Shown: piece by piece, positions 46,349-56,966 of the stretch
Numbering within the stretch: position 1 is the first letter of the stretch
Layout of the letters: each line of letters starts with the position of its first letter
DNA from: Roridomyces roridus
Taxonomy: Eukaryota > Basidiomycota > Agaricomycetes > Agaricales > Mycenaceae
Length of the DNA: 61,747 nt
Direction of reading: 5' to 3'
Assembly (NCBI GenBank): GCA_029378245.1
Contig: JARKIF010000184.1
Span: forward strand, 1 to 61,747
Notes under the pieces: model-generated
Database searches by the model: none
Seen by the model: the letters and a program-made list of their open reading frames with translations, nothing else
Told to the model about the DNA's origin: nothing
Program-made: the position numbers and the translations under genes

Positions 46349-47344
46349 TATAACCACAGATCAAGCTTCGACCCAATGTCTAGGCAAGAAGGCGTATAAT
46401 GCAATGCTGCAAGGGCGGGATCTACAGGCCTTATATACTACTCCCTACTGATCTGATGATATAACTACTATTACACGCCTGCCGTTCCTATTTCTGTACT
46501 TTCCCTATAACCCTAGGTGTCCTGTCACCTATATTACATCCCCTCGAACCGCTTCGCGTGGTTCTGTTGCTTATGTTGCTGCTTGGCCCGTCTGATCGGC
46601 GGTCATGCCGTCTTGGCATTCGAGCCGATTGGCATGGTAATTTGATTCCGTCGTTTCATTACACTCTCTTGCTGAGCCAGCTCTTATTATGACTATAGCC
46701 CTCGACCCAGGTCCATAAATAACCTCAGTCCGCCATCTTCATCATTCAAGGCTTACTCCTGGCATATCCTGTCAGACGCGATCATCGCTCTGATCGTCTG
46801 CCGTGATTCCGCCGCTTTCCATGATCATGATCGTACTCGGATCAGTTCTCGATCATACTAGTGTGCCTGCACGAGTTCGACTTGCCCACTTGTCATCTCT
46901 TTTCTGGGTGTCTCTTTAATACCGGAACGAATGGTAGTGTTTCCTCCAACTCACCTACACGAGCCACTCTGTTTGTATACATATATATAGACTTATACCG
47001 GTCTGTGAGGTACCCCGCGAACCTTGCTATAACAGTACTGCGCGTCCGCGCAACCTTCGTCTTTGCTCTGTAGCTAGTCTAGCTCATTTCTGAATACACC
47101 TGGGCTTGGTATATCTCCTTGGGTATGGTATCTCCACAAGTAGTAGTCCCCGCGAACTGCCTATTGGAGTCACTACAACCGACCACTTGAACGAATAGCC
47201 AAGCGTAGTGTACTGACGACTTGTACTTGTCTCATTAATACACGAATAGCGACACGGAGCTCGGTCCTATCCCTTATTGTATATCACCTGACAGAGGCAT
47301 TGGTGTGCGCACCAAAACAGCTAAATAGCCAGATTTCACGCGTG
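46349..47344. other. Degenerate LTR-like DNA right of the Gypsy element
   Basis: 46350-46540 ends in CACCTATATTACA followed by a C-rich CCCCTCGAACC, a polypurine-tract-plus-LTR-end layout for a leftward element. No internal coding region survives. GATCATGATCG-type palindromes lie at 46820-46860. Confidence 0.35.
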
Positions 47345-47666
47345 CGAAATACGCAGTCGTATCACTGGCACTGTTATTTAGTTGCCACCTCTGATGACTT
47401 GGGCTCGCCATACAACTGCGCTTTTTTTGATGCCATCAATTATTGATGGTCTTTGATGAGCGGCCGAGGAGCCGGTGCACCTCGGCCGGCTACCAGGGGA
47501 CTTGTCCACCACCAAGTCAAGTGGACTTGGTGTCCAGGATTTCTTCAGCCTTTCTCCGGCCTTTTCTTCGGCCATAGCCCTTTTAACGGTTTCACTGCTA
47601 ATTAGCAAGGCACCACAGATGTATGGTGCCTTGCCTATTGGCAGGGGTTGTTGGGCCCATTAGGTG
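47345..47666 (-). mobile_element. Single end copy of the long-TIR element
   Basis: Matches the right arm of the 35657-39114 element (hairpin GCAAGGCACCA ... TGGTGCCTTGC, end GGGCCCATTAGGTG at 47666). Its left partner is absent. Its outer end falls directly after an ankyrin coding sequence (HGAAVT) on the - strand. Confidence 0.8.
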
Positions 47667-48113
47667 TGACTGCTGCCCCGTGTGCTATGAGCAAAGACAA
47701 CACTCCTCTTTGAAAACCTATTCTTGCACACGTACAGATAGCTGGTACAGCTACCCTTTTCTGTAAATTACACAATGTCATATACTGGCTACTCTTATCA
47801 TCCAGCAGATGCATTGTTGATGGCAGTAGCTGCTCCTGGTCTGTGTCATCACAGTGTTGCAAATGAGTGAACCAGTTTCTAGCTGCATATTGCGCAAATG
47901 GGTACCTGGTACTATTCCACCTCCAAATATGATCATTTTCTGCAAATAAAAGAAGATAACGCAGACGGGTTTGTGTGATGAACTTTTGCGAGATATTCTC
48001 TCTGAGATCAAAAATGGAGTGCTCTTGATAGAACTCTTTGGAAAGGGCATAGTCTCGCACAGATGGGTGTGCAAAACTGATTACGAGAACTTCACTTGTT
48101 AAGTTCTCGTTCT
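47667..48113 (-). pseudogene. NACHT-ankyrin protein fragment
   Basis: An open - strand stretch translating to EVLVISFAHPSVRDYALSKE, then WDL-like IFDLRENISQKFITQTRLRY, YPFAQYAARNWFTHLQHCDD, LLDDKSSQYMTLCNLQKR, CTCARIGFQRGVLSLLIAHG and AAVT. This is the region between a NACHT module and the first ankyrin repeats in fungal NLRs. Upstream it ends in non-coding DNA with no NACHT core, and downstream the long-TIR element copy interrupts it. It is a remnant, unrelated in its C-terminal type to the gene at 26653. Confidence 0.75.
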
Positions 48114-49919
48114 TTTAAAATTTGGTCAGGCCAGAAGTTGTGCAACTTTTTCTCCCGTTGTCCACTTTTGATTATGGCGGCTGTGCAGTTTCCTTTTTGC
48201 GGCCACAATCACTGATTTTGACAGCTCCGATCACACATTTTTTCCTTTCACTCTCATACACTCAGTTGTGCTTCAATGGACTGGTAACTTTGCAGGAACT
48301 TTTATGGCAGCTAAACTTGCATTCTGCTCTGCTGGATCAAACCACCATTTTGTATGCTGCACACCATATTATTGGTTTAATTCCCTTCTGTGAGGAGGTC
48401 ATCCTAGGCTCACCAAACATCCTGGACTCCTGGTATTCAGCCAATCTCAAAGAGGGCGGCCAATTGCTGCTGTCAGCTGCAGTCCGAGAAATTGGCAAAA
48501 ATATATCATGCATTGAGATCAAGATTGACTTGGTGATGTCAAGTGGCTGTTTCCCGGGCTTGTGGGTGAGGCTTCCCCTGCCAGGCTATTTTCCCATGGG
48601 CAGCAAGGGGCCCATGTTCTCTAGGCACCATTTTCTTGACCATAAGTCCAATGGTGGCAGAAAGTCGGAGGCATCAAGTTGCTGTCCAAATTGCAAGGTC
48701 TTGTCTTGTACAGGGCAGGGGTGGGTCAGCAATGTAAGAAATAACCAGAGCATTTTTGTGATCTCTACTGCATATTCCTACCATATCCAGGTTCAAAATT
48801 CATTTTTAATTTCCGGGTACTCCAGGATATTCTTACCTGGTTGAAGAAGTTGCAGGTCAAGTAGTGGGAATCAAGAAGATCAGGGCTTGGTCTGACCATG
48901 CATGTTATCTGTAGGCCAGTACACTACCCTGGCTTTCAAGTGGTACTGTGGCAGATAGTTTGAAGTATCTCATCCTTTCACTCTTAATTGCACTTGTTAA
49001 GAGATGTTGTCACGTGTTACTCACGTCACGGTGACGGACCTGCACCGTCACATTTGTCACGTCACGCCAACGGCAAGTTGGCGTACAGCCGAACACCCAG
49101 GTTTTCTCCGATGTGATCACACAAATATATGCAACAAGTAATTTCCCCTACTCTGTCAAGAGGAGGGTTCTGTGGGGCTGAAACGTTCTGATCTCCCGCA
49201 AAACGCGTGCGATCAATTTGCACTTGTTTGTACTGCATACTAGGCAGCCAATGGTCATGCTATATCTCACGGTGATCCGTATCACATCCGTGATATGATT
49301 CTGAACCCTGCATGCACCTTCCTGTCTTTCTTTCATGAGCAGTGGCATTGATTCAGTGACAACCCAGGAGTTAACAGGAAATGATCTCCCTTCTGACGAC
49401 TTCAGGAGCCCAAGAAAAAAATTGGCCTGTGATGTATGTGCTCTAAACCTACTATAGAAATCAACCAACTCGAAACAACAAGACTAGATGAGTCTCGATA
49501 CAGACGAATCTATATCTAAACAACCCAATCACAAAGCTCCGGGGCGAGTGACAACTATATTGACAGCAGGCAAAGGCGAGTATAAGTCCCTAGTACAGGG
49601 CCTTATGAAAGGTTGTAGGGAATACTGTGATATTGTCTCGATATGATTGGTTGAGTTTTGTATTGCGAATCAAAATCCTTGATGAAAACCAAGGATGGCG
49701 ATTCTAAAGCGTTTTGTAGATTTTAAAGCTTCACAGCTAACACAAAAGATAGATTGAGTTTGGCTAAAGCCGGGTTTTTGCAATAAAGCAGGTATTTGGG
49801 TCTCTCGATCCCTTTTACACTGGTATCTATGAAGGGCTTTATTGAACAAAAGTAAAAGTACATGTTGAAACTCCCATTAGCTCCATATATGTGGATTTTC
49901 CGAGTGAACCTTCCATAAA
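48114..49919. other. Gene-poor DNA
   Basis: An open frame at 48122-48844 (+, 240 codons) has no recognised domain and no support as a gene. Around 49005-49080 several CACGTCACGG/CCGTGACG inverted motifs suggest a small TIR remnant. Nothing else is seen. Confidence 0.4.
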
Positions 49920-50455
49920 CAGTGTTGTAGATAAGGGTCTTAATAAGGGTGGCTTCTGAAATTAAGGGCTTAACTCAATAATAAGGGTAATAAGGGCAGG
50001 TCATATTAAGGGTTATTTCCCAAAATGGAAATTCCTGCCGGGCATCCTGGGTCAGCCGACAGCCAACCCAGGAGCCTCGGAAGGCGAAGGAACGGCTCAT
50101 TCGGTTATCCAAATGCCCACGCCTGCTCTGTGCACCATCAGTGGTAGCTAATTCACGGGTGGATCAGTCCGTGGGCGTGAGTCGATTGTGCCATCGACAT
50201 TGCATCACTACATACTATCTGCCCTCATCTGCCTCGGTACAATCACTAGTGATTGGCAACTGTGGAAGGTGATGACTTTGGGTACTGCTGATGTTCATCA
50301 AATCTGATCCCGGCTGATCGCGGCATCAGCGGAGATCGAAGTACAATAACCCTTAATAAGAACTTATCATCGTTGAGCTCCCATGTTAAGGCCTTAGCTT
50401 ATCATATGATAAGCCCTTAATAAGATAAGGGCTTATCAACTTATCTACAACACTG
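49920..50455. mobile_element. hAT-type MITE
   Basis: 536 bp with ends CAGTGTTGTAGATAAG and, inverted, CTTATCTACAACACTG, flanked by the 8-bp duplication TCCATAAA (49912-49919 and 50456-50463). CAGTGTTG is a classic hAT terminus. TTAATAAGGG/CCCTTATT repeats fill the subterminal zones. No coding. Confidence 0.93.
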
Positions 50456-50993
50456 TCCATAAATGTATGTTTGAGCCATCAACGTCCATAAATGTGGATT
50501 GATCGACAGATTCTATCAAAGTTCCGCTATCCACATTTATGTGCGGCAGCCGACGGCTAACATACCGCTTGCGTTCCATAAATATACCTCTTTGGATCCA
50601 CAATACTCTCCACCTAATGAAATTGCCTTAGCCAAGCCCGTGGCATCGGGGCTTGGCAACTGATCCCCCTGTCCGCATACCATCCGCCATTGGAAACGCA
50701 AGTAAAACAGACAAGTCCACTTCCACCGACAAGTCCTCTCTTTCCTGACTTCCACCATATCACTCCCCTCCAGAGGTCGCTGTACCCACTGCACTCAATG
50801 TGCTACTTGGAACCGCATCGAACCGCACCCAAGCCGCCCCGATCGCCGCATCTCCCGTGTTGTACGTAGACACCCTTTCTGCCGAGAGCGTGTTCGCTAA
50901 TCTGGAAAACTCAGCGCCCAAATTCTGCTCACGAGATTTGCGGCTCGTGCCCACACTCTTACATCGCGCACGAACCCAAACCACTCCCTCCGG
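50456..50993. promoter_or_regulatory. Upstream region of the HECT-like gene
   Basis: About 540 bp before the predicted start at 50994. The GTCCATAAATGTGGAT and ATCCACATTTATG strings (50485-50545) form an imperfect inverted pair. No TATA box can be assigned with confidence. Confidence 0.35.
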
Positions 50994-52198
50994 ATGACCC
51001 CAATCAATACCTCACGCATGGACCCTGTGCAACGCACGGCTGCGACTGCGCAGGCTTTCATGGTGTAAGTCACTCTGACTTGGTATTTTCCGGTGATCTT
51101 TGCTTATATCGCCCACCCTTCTCAGGGCTCTGGTGACTGGACCTTTCAGACACTCTGCGTCTGTGGCTGTCGTCTTTCCATGCATACTGCCGAGTTCGTT
51201 CCGCTTTCAATCCGCTGCACCTCACGAGCTCACCCTTCTTAATCCAGAACCGACGTAGAATTCGGCACAACAGATAGCGTGCCGGCATCCAGAGGTGCTA
51301 CCCACCAGCCGTTCCCTCCCCCTGTCGTTGCCCCCGCCGTTGCCGCATCCGCATTGCCCCTTGCCGTCGTCGCATCCCCTACCGTTATGGCCGGCGGCGG
51401 CCGCTGCTACCGTTGCCTCCGCTCACCCAAGTTCCCAGCACGAGAGCGATACCCCTGGGTATGTGCACGCAGTCGTTCGTGGGAGTACCAACGCGACACA
51501 GTCGACAGTTATACGCGTATGCGGCAAATTCAAAGCCGGGGCCATTCCTCGATCACCATGCACCCGGCGGTTCCAAACCCGTTCCCAGTGCCTGCGAGGG
51601 GTTCTACTCGCGGTCGTGGCAAGAATCGTGGTGGTGGTGGTAGCGCTCGTGGCGGCGCTGTCGGAGGCGTGCATGGGTCAGGATCTATGTCCGCCGCAGA
51701 TCAGCCCTCGGGCATGGCAGAGATAGTCTTCGTCTGTTGGCCATTGACCGTAAGTCTCCGTCTACCTAATTCATTTCGTCTTGACTCACTCGTTCAAGAT
51801 ACCCGGCCACAGATATAGCTCCGCTGATTCCCTCACGCTCCAAATCAGCTCGGTGGAGGCCGCACAACATTACAAAAAATTCCAGTTGTTCCGCTTGGCC
51901 GTGACGATCCAAGTCCCGCGTGACGGCCTGATCGACATTCCCAATTTCTCCACCGTCCTCAATGCAGAACTCGCCAAGGCCAAGCTCTCGTACCCCTCCT
52001 GCCCGGACGACTGGCACGATCCTTCTGCTACAGATCTTTCTGGCGTGCTGTGGGCGGTCCTGAAACCCTCAGTGGTCAAGTCCAAGATTCAATTCAATGT
52101 CCACCCCACCATGGACCCTTCGCTCTTCAGCTACAAGTATCTCAGCAGTGCATCAATGCAGAAGCCTGCCAGCCCCGTCGCTTCGGTCCCTTGGGTAT

Positions 52199-52378
52199 TA
52201 TTGTTGGATGATGTTCGATGAGTGTGAACAAGAGAAGAATAATGCATTCCGTGGTTCAGCTACAGGCTTATATACTACGGATAATATCTAGAATATTCTA
52301 CTATAGTGAAGAGAGACTTAGTAATAGCTGGGTAAATAGAATCGGGTAGAAGGTCGGGGAATAATGATTACTACAACA
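52199..52378 (-). repeat. Copia 3' LTR
   Basis: 180 bp; TGTTG/CAACA ends preceded by TAT that is shared with the other LTR. Confidence 0.9.
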
Positions 52379-52385
52379 CTCCCCC

Positions 52386-55300
52386 TCAAGCGCGAGTCAT
52401 TCCAAGTCGAGAGACGAAATACTCGTGCTTGGACTTGTCGAGTGCTTTGGTAAACAAGTCCGCGGTGTTCTCCGAGGTAGGGCAGTAGGAAACTGATACT
52501 TCGTTAGAAGTGAGGTTCTCCCGAATGAAGTGGTGCCGAACGTCAATATGTTTGGAGCGGGCGTGGAAACCAGAGTTCTGCGCGAAGGAGATAGTGCCGT
52601 GATTGTCAACAGAGATGTGAGTGGGAAGATGGGGTGCGTAGCCGAGCTCAGAGAGCATACTACGAAGCCAGAGAGCTTCGCGGGTGGCTGATGCAAGAGC
52701 CATGTACTCTGCCTCCATGCTCGATAGCGCCGTGGTTGGTTGCTTCTTTGAGTTCCAAGTCACAACTCCCCCTGCAAGGGTTGAGAGGTAGCCGGTGACA
52801 GATCGGCGGTCGTCGGGCGAGTTAGCCCAGTCGGCATCAGAGAATAACTCGATGGTGGAGTGCTGATCCGACGTGTATTTGATACCGAGATTGACAGTGC
52901 CGCGAAGGTAGCGGAAAACTCGTTTGACGGCGGTGAGGTGAGCGGGGCCGGGATTCAGACTGAACTGGGAGAGAGTCTGAACGGCAAAGGAGATGTCGGG
53001 CCGTGTGGAAATGGCGGCGTACATGAGTGATCCAACCATGTGCTGATAGACACGTTTGATCTCAGGGTGAGACTCCGAGTCTGGCGTCTTGGTGAGTTTC
53101 ACGTGGGGATCCATCGGTGTGGTGGAGGGGTTGGAGTTCTGCATCTGGAATCGCTCGAGAATCTTGGTGATGTACTGTGACTGGCTCACAAAGATAGAAC
53201 CGTCAGTGTCTCGAGTGATCTCCATTCCCAAAAGTTGGCGAATATCACCGAGTTTCTTGATATTGAACATCTGCTCAAGTTCGGATTCCGCGGCAGCGAT
53301 GAGGGCGGGCGATGATGCAAGGATGGTCATGTCATCAACATGAACGGCTATGATCGTGATGTCGGTGCCGCTACGTTTGATGTAAACGCACTGGTCGGAT
53401 AGAAGGCGTGAGTATCCGCGGGAGAGGAATGATGAATTGAGCTCGATGTTCCAGACACGGCCGGACTGCTTAAGACCATAAATAGCCTTGTTGAGTCGTA
53501 GTGCAAGAGTTGTGCCGTCCTGATATAACTCGGGTTGTTGCATGTAAATCTCCTCGTCGAGCTTGCCATTGAGGTAAGCACCGATAACGTCAACCACATG
53601 TATGTCAAGGTTGTAACGGGCGGCGAGAGCGAGAAGTAGACGGATGGTTTCCATGCGAACGACGGGTGCAAAAGTTTCATCAAAGTCGATGCCGGGGATC
53701 TGAGAAAATCCTTTAGCAACGAGACGGGCCTTGTAGCGTGTGATAGAGCCGTTCTCGTCGCGCTTCACACGGAAAACCCATTTACAGGGAATGGCGGTGC
53801 GATCACGGGGTAAAGGTGCTGGGGAAAATGTATTGAGGTTACGGAGCTGATCCATTTCCTCATCCATCGCTTTCTTCCACTCAAGCCAGTCGGGCCGTGA
53901 CTTAGCCTCATCAACTGTGAGTGGATCATTGGAGATGGGATCGGAATTTACGGCAGGCAGTGCAAAGCCGAGTAGTGCACTGTCGGGCTTAGCGTACTTC
54001 CGAGTGCGTGGGCCGAGAATGATGTTGTCCTCCGAGATGGCACTGCTGATGTCGCGTGGTGCCTTCGGGCGGGGTGCAGTGGCCGGTGATGTGGGAATGG
54101 ATGGGGCAGGTGTCAGAGTGCTCGGAGTGGGAGCAACGGGAGACGGTGGAGTGATGGGGGCGGCTGTTGGCGTCGTTTGCGTAGCCTCAGGCTCAACCGG
54201 AGTGGATTTTGACGTGGAATCCAATAAACTCTCCCCCTTGAGCGGAGGCGGAGCTGTGTCAGATGTGACAGGTTCCCGGATGAAAGTGATGTTCCGTGAG
54301 GTAAGTACCTTGTGCGTATGTGGGTTGTAGTAACGCCAAGCACCGGATTCGTCGGAAAGTCCAACAAATTTGCAAGATTTAGTCTTAACAAAGACTTTAC
54401 CGTTCTTGCCATCCTGCTGCGAGACTTCGCAGGGATTGCCGAATTCCTCTAGAGCACTGACGTCAGGCTTCTTTCCTGTATAGGCCTCGTCCGGTGTAAT
54501 CTTATCACCGAGAGCGTGCGAGGGTGACCTATTTTTCAGGTACGTGGCGTAGGCAACGGCTTCGGGCCAGAGGGAAAGGGGTAAGCTGTGTGCGGCGAGC
54601 ATGGCACGAGCATGCTCAATAAGCGTGCGATTGAGCCGCTCGGCAACACCGTTCTGCTGAGGTGAGTAAGGTGCCGTGAGCTCAAGACGGATGCCGCGGG
54701 AGCCGAGATAGTCGCGAACTGCCTTAGAAATGTATTCCTTGGCGTTGTCACAATGAAAAGCTTTGACACGTTTGCCGGTTTGCGTGGAAATGTACGCATC
54801 GTAGTGCTGCATTTTGTCTATGACCTCCGTGCGCTTCTTCATGAAGTAGAGGATAGTGCGGCGTGTCTTTGCGTCCGTGAAGCTGATGTAATAGCGCTCG
54901 CCCGAGATGCCGGTGACGCGCGATGGTCCCCAAACATCTGTGAAAGTGTTGTCACCGATGTCAGAATATGTCCGTTCAGCCTCGGCTGGAAACGGAGTGA
55001 CGTGTGACTTGGCTTTGATGCATGCCACGCACTGTGCTGAGGGTGTGCTGGTGGGATCAACCCTCATCCCATTGACCATGTTGTTGTTCTTCAACATCCG
55101 GATGGATGCCGGCGAGATATGGCCAAAAATACGATGCCATTTGTCCCATGAGTGTGCGGGAGCAACGGCGGCAAAGGTTGGTACAGTGGAAACGGCGGGT
55201 GCAGTCGGAATGGGTGATGGGACTGATGGAACAGCGGGCATGGCGGCGGCGGCGGCCGTGATGCGGTTGGCAGGTTGAGTGATCTGGAGTAAGTAGAGTT

Positions 55301-55670
55301 TACCGATCTTTCTGCCACGCATGATTTCGCGTCGACTGGATCCCTTGGTGAATATGTGCATGTAATCACCGTCAAATTGGATCAGAAAGCCAGCATCGGC
55401 AATGCGGCTGATGGACAAGAGGTTGTATGGCGAGCTGGGGACATGAAGGGAATTATTGAGTGTGATGTTGTATGCCGAACTCTTGACATGAGAGGCAATG
55501 ACAGCGGAGCCGGTGCCGTCGCATTTCACACTGCCGAAACCAGTGATGGTTCGGTCACTGTGCGCGTAAGTGGTGAATAATTCCCGCTTCTTGATGATGT
55601 GAGACGTGGCGCCAGAATCGGCGAGCCAGGCGTCAGGGGACAGAGCGGGTGCAGTGGAGTCCCGTGCCAT
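52386..55670 (-). CDS. Copia Pol polyprotein
   Basis: 1,094 residues, one open frame. Order: protease (WLADSGATSHI, unusual only in lying close to the frame start), GAG-preintegrase zinc region (WDKWHRIFGHIS, CVACIKAKSH), integrase core (DVWGPSRV, FHCDNAKEYIS, SPQQNGVAERLNRT), Pro/Thr-rich spacer, RVT_2 reverse transcriptase (WVFRVKRDENG, ARLVAKGFSQ, AIYGLKQSGRVW, VHVDDMTI in place of the common YVDDM), and RNase H (DADWANSPDDRRSVTGYL, SSMEAEYMALA, KHIDVRHHFIRE, ENTADLFTKAL). It looks intact, but Gag is frameshifted. Confidence 0.95.
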   Translation of the reverse strand: MARDSTAPALSPDAWLADSGATSHIIKKRELFTTYAHSDRTITGFGSVKCDGTGSAVIASHVKSSAYNITLNNSLHVPSSPYNLLSISRIADAGFLIQFDGDYMHIFTKGSSRREIMRGRKIGKLYLLQITQPANRITAAAAAMPAVPSVPSPIPTAPAVSTVPTFAAVAPAHSWDKWHRIFGHISPASIRMLKNNNMVNGMRVDPTSTPSAQCVACIKAKSHVTPFPAEAERTYSDIGDNTFTDVWGPSRVTGISGERYYISFTDAKTRRTILYFMKKRTEVIDKMQHYDAYISTQTGKRVKAFHCDNAKEYISKAVRDYLGSRGIRLELTAPYSPQQNGVAERLNRTLIEHARAMLAAHSLPLSLWPEAVAYATYLKNRSPSHALGDKITPDEAYTGKKPDVSALEEFGNPCEVSQQDGKNGKVFVKTKSCKFVGLSDESGAWRYYNPHTHKVLTSRNITFIREPVTSDTAPPPLKGESLLDSTSKSTPVEPEATQTTPTAAPITPPSPVAPTPSTLTPAPSIPTSPATAPRPKAPRDISSAISEDNIILGPRTRKYAKPDSALLGFALPAVNSDPISNDPLTVDEAKSRPDWLEWKKAMDEEMDQLRNLNTFSPAPLPRDRTAIPCKWVFRVKRDENGSITRYKARLVAKGFSQIPGIDFDETFAPVVRMETIRLLLALAARYNLDIHVVDVIGAYLNGKLDEEIYMQQPELYQDGTTLALRLNKAIYGLKQSGRVWNIELNSSFLSRGYSRLLSDQCVYIKRSGTDITIIAVHVDDMTILASSPALIAAAESELEQMFNIKKLGDIRQLLGMEITRDTDGSIFVSQSQYITKILERFQMQNSNPSTTPMDPHVKLTKTPDSESHPEIKRVYQHMVGSLMYAAISTRPDISFAVQTLSQFSLNPGPAHLTAVKRVFRYLRGTVNLGIKYTSDQHSTIELFSDADWANSPDDRRSVTGYLSTLAGGVVTWNSKKQPTTALSSMEAEYMALASATREALWLRSMLSELGYAPHLPTHISVDNHGTISFAQNSGFHARSKHIDVRHHFIRENLTSNEVSVSYCPTSENTADLFTKALDKSKHEYFVSRLGMTRA

Positions 55671-55699
55671 AAAAGCAAATCAGGTGATTCGGGGCTGGG

Positions 55700-56551
55700 G
55701 ATTGGTTCCGCGACGTGTGCATGATTCTTATTGGCATAACGCTCCTTCGATTGGCGCGTGTTCTGCTCCTTCTGGGACTGTGTGAATGTTCTCCCAGCTT
55801 TCACGTCGCGGCAATCCGAAACCATGTGCCCAATTCTGCCGCAGCCATAGCATGTGACTTTGGCGTTGAATTTGGCGGGCTTGCCGAATTTCTTGCCGTG
55901 TGCCGGGAGCGCTACCTCGTCGGATGAGGGTTTTGGCTCGTCGCCGGCGGTCCTGCTCGAGAATACGAGCCACGAGTTTGGTGGAGTCCGTCAACGATGC
56001 CGTGTCGATGCCTGAGGTAAAAGTGTCCCAGGAATCCGGCAGTGACGTGAGAAGGGTGATGGAGTATTCCTCCTCCGATAATTTGGCGCCCTGGGCGGCC
56101 AACTTGGTGCGTAGATTTTGAGAGCTCGAATGTGCTCTTCAACGTTCCCACCTTCCTCGCAGTGGAGGCGTGAGAGTTGCCGACGGAGAAGGATGATGGC
56201 GATCACACCTTTCGGCTGATAGGTGTCGGCAAGGGTGGTCCAGGCTGTGGATGACGATGTGGCGTCAGTAATGTACACCAACGGATCGTCGGAAACACGA
56301 AGACGGATCTGGGAGAGGGCCTGTCGGTCCTTACGATCCCAATCAAGAATTTCCTTCGCCTTCGCGCCCTGTGGATCAACGATTTCTCCACTGGCGTTAA
56401 GGGTGTGGACGGGGCGTGGAATGGTACCGGTGACATATTCGATCAGATTCTGATCAGTGAGAATGTCGGTCATTTTCACAGCCCATGTAGCGTAGTTCTC
56501 CTCCCCAAGGAGATGCTGGATGCGGTAGGCGGATGTCGATGATTCGGACAT
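55700..56551 (-). CDS. Copia Gag-like protein, frameshifted
   Basis: Starts MSESSTSAYRIQHLLGEENY at 56551 with the usual Copia Gag features (W..KM, LADTYQPKG, LSRLHCEEGGNVEEHIRAL). Near 56120 the frame breaks (AAAATCTACG); the sequence resumes as NLRTKLAAQGAKLSEEEYSI and TLLTSLPDSWDTF. The CCHC knuckle CYGCGRIGHMVSDC lies near 55850. The break would separate the knuckle from the capsid part. Confidence 0.85.
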
Positions 56552-56584
56552 GATAACAATGTGGGGATGGTGATCCTAGGTTTA

Positions 56585-56756
56585 GATCGAGAGGCGTCGA
56601 GTGTGCGTCGGAAAACGGTGATCAAGGCGTGTGACGGTTTGAGCTGTCAAGCTGGCGTGTGATTATCGAGAGGCGTCGAGTGTGCGTCGAAAACCGGTGA
56701 TTAACGTGTGTGACGGTTTGAGCGGTCAAGCTGGTGATAGACGTGTGATTATTCGG
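56585..56756 (-). repeat. Two tandem about 85-bp repeats in the Copia leader
   Basis: The string ATCGAGAGGCGTCGAGTGTG recurs at 56587 and 56669, each followed by a TGTGACGGTTTGAGC stretch. They lie between the LTR and the Gag start. Confidence 0.8.
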
Positions 56757-56776
56757 GAGAAGTTCAGTTACGGCCG

Positions 56777-56788
56777 GGGCCCATAACC
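56777..56788 (-). promoter_or_regulatory. Copia primer binding site, half-tRNA type
   Basis: Next to the LTR the - strand reads GGTTATGGGCCC. This pairs, with about one mismatch, with the anticodon-loop stretch GGGCUCAUAACC of eukaryotic initiator Met-tRNA, the half-tRNA primer used by Copia and Ty5. The match to the tRNA is from memory of the conserved loop. Confidence 0.6.
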
Positions 56789-56966
56789 TATTGTTGGATA
56801 ATGTTCGATGAGTGTGAACAAGAGAAGAATAATGCATTCCGTGGTTCAGCTACAGGCTTATATACTACGGATAATATCTAGAATATTCTACTATAGTAAG
56901 AGAGACTTAGTAATAGCTGAGTAAATAGAATCGGTAGAAGGTCGGGGAATAATGATTACTACAACA
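56789..56966 (-). repeat. Copia 5' LTR
   Basis: 178 bp; differs from the 3' LTR by about three substitutions and small indels. Confidence 0.9.

Larger units (their letters stand above)
52199..56966 (-). mobile_element. Copia-type LTR retrotransposon
   Basis: 4.77 kb, transcribed leftwards, with LTRs of 180 and 178 bp and the 5-bp duplication GGTAT (52194-52198, 56967-56971). The polypurine tract TTGAGGGGGAG borders the left LTR on the - strand. It carries a Gag-like frame and a full Pol. It sits at the end of an exon of the HECT-like gene. The LTRs differ at several positions, so it is older than the Gypsy element. Confidence 0.93.

Noticed and set aside
48122..48844. A 240-codon open frame as a gene
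   Set aside because: No recognisable domain, no family-like motif, and it lies in repeat-rich DNA next to an NLR fragment. Chance opening is likely enough.
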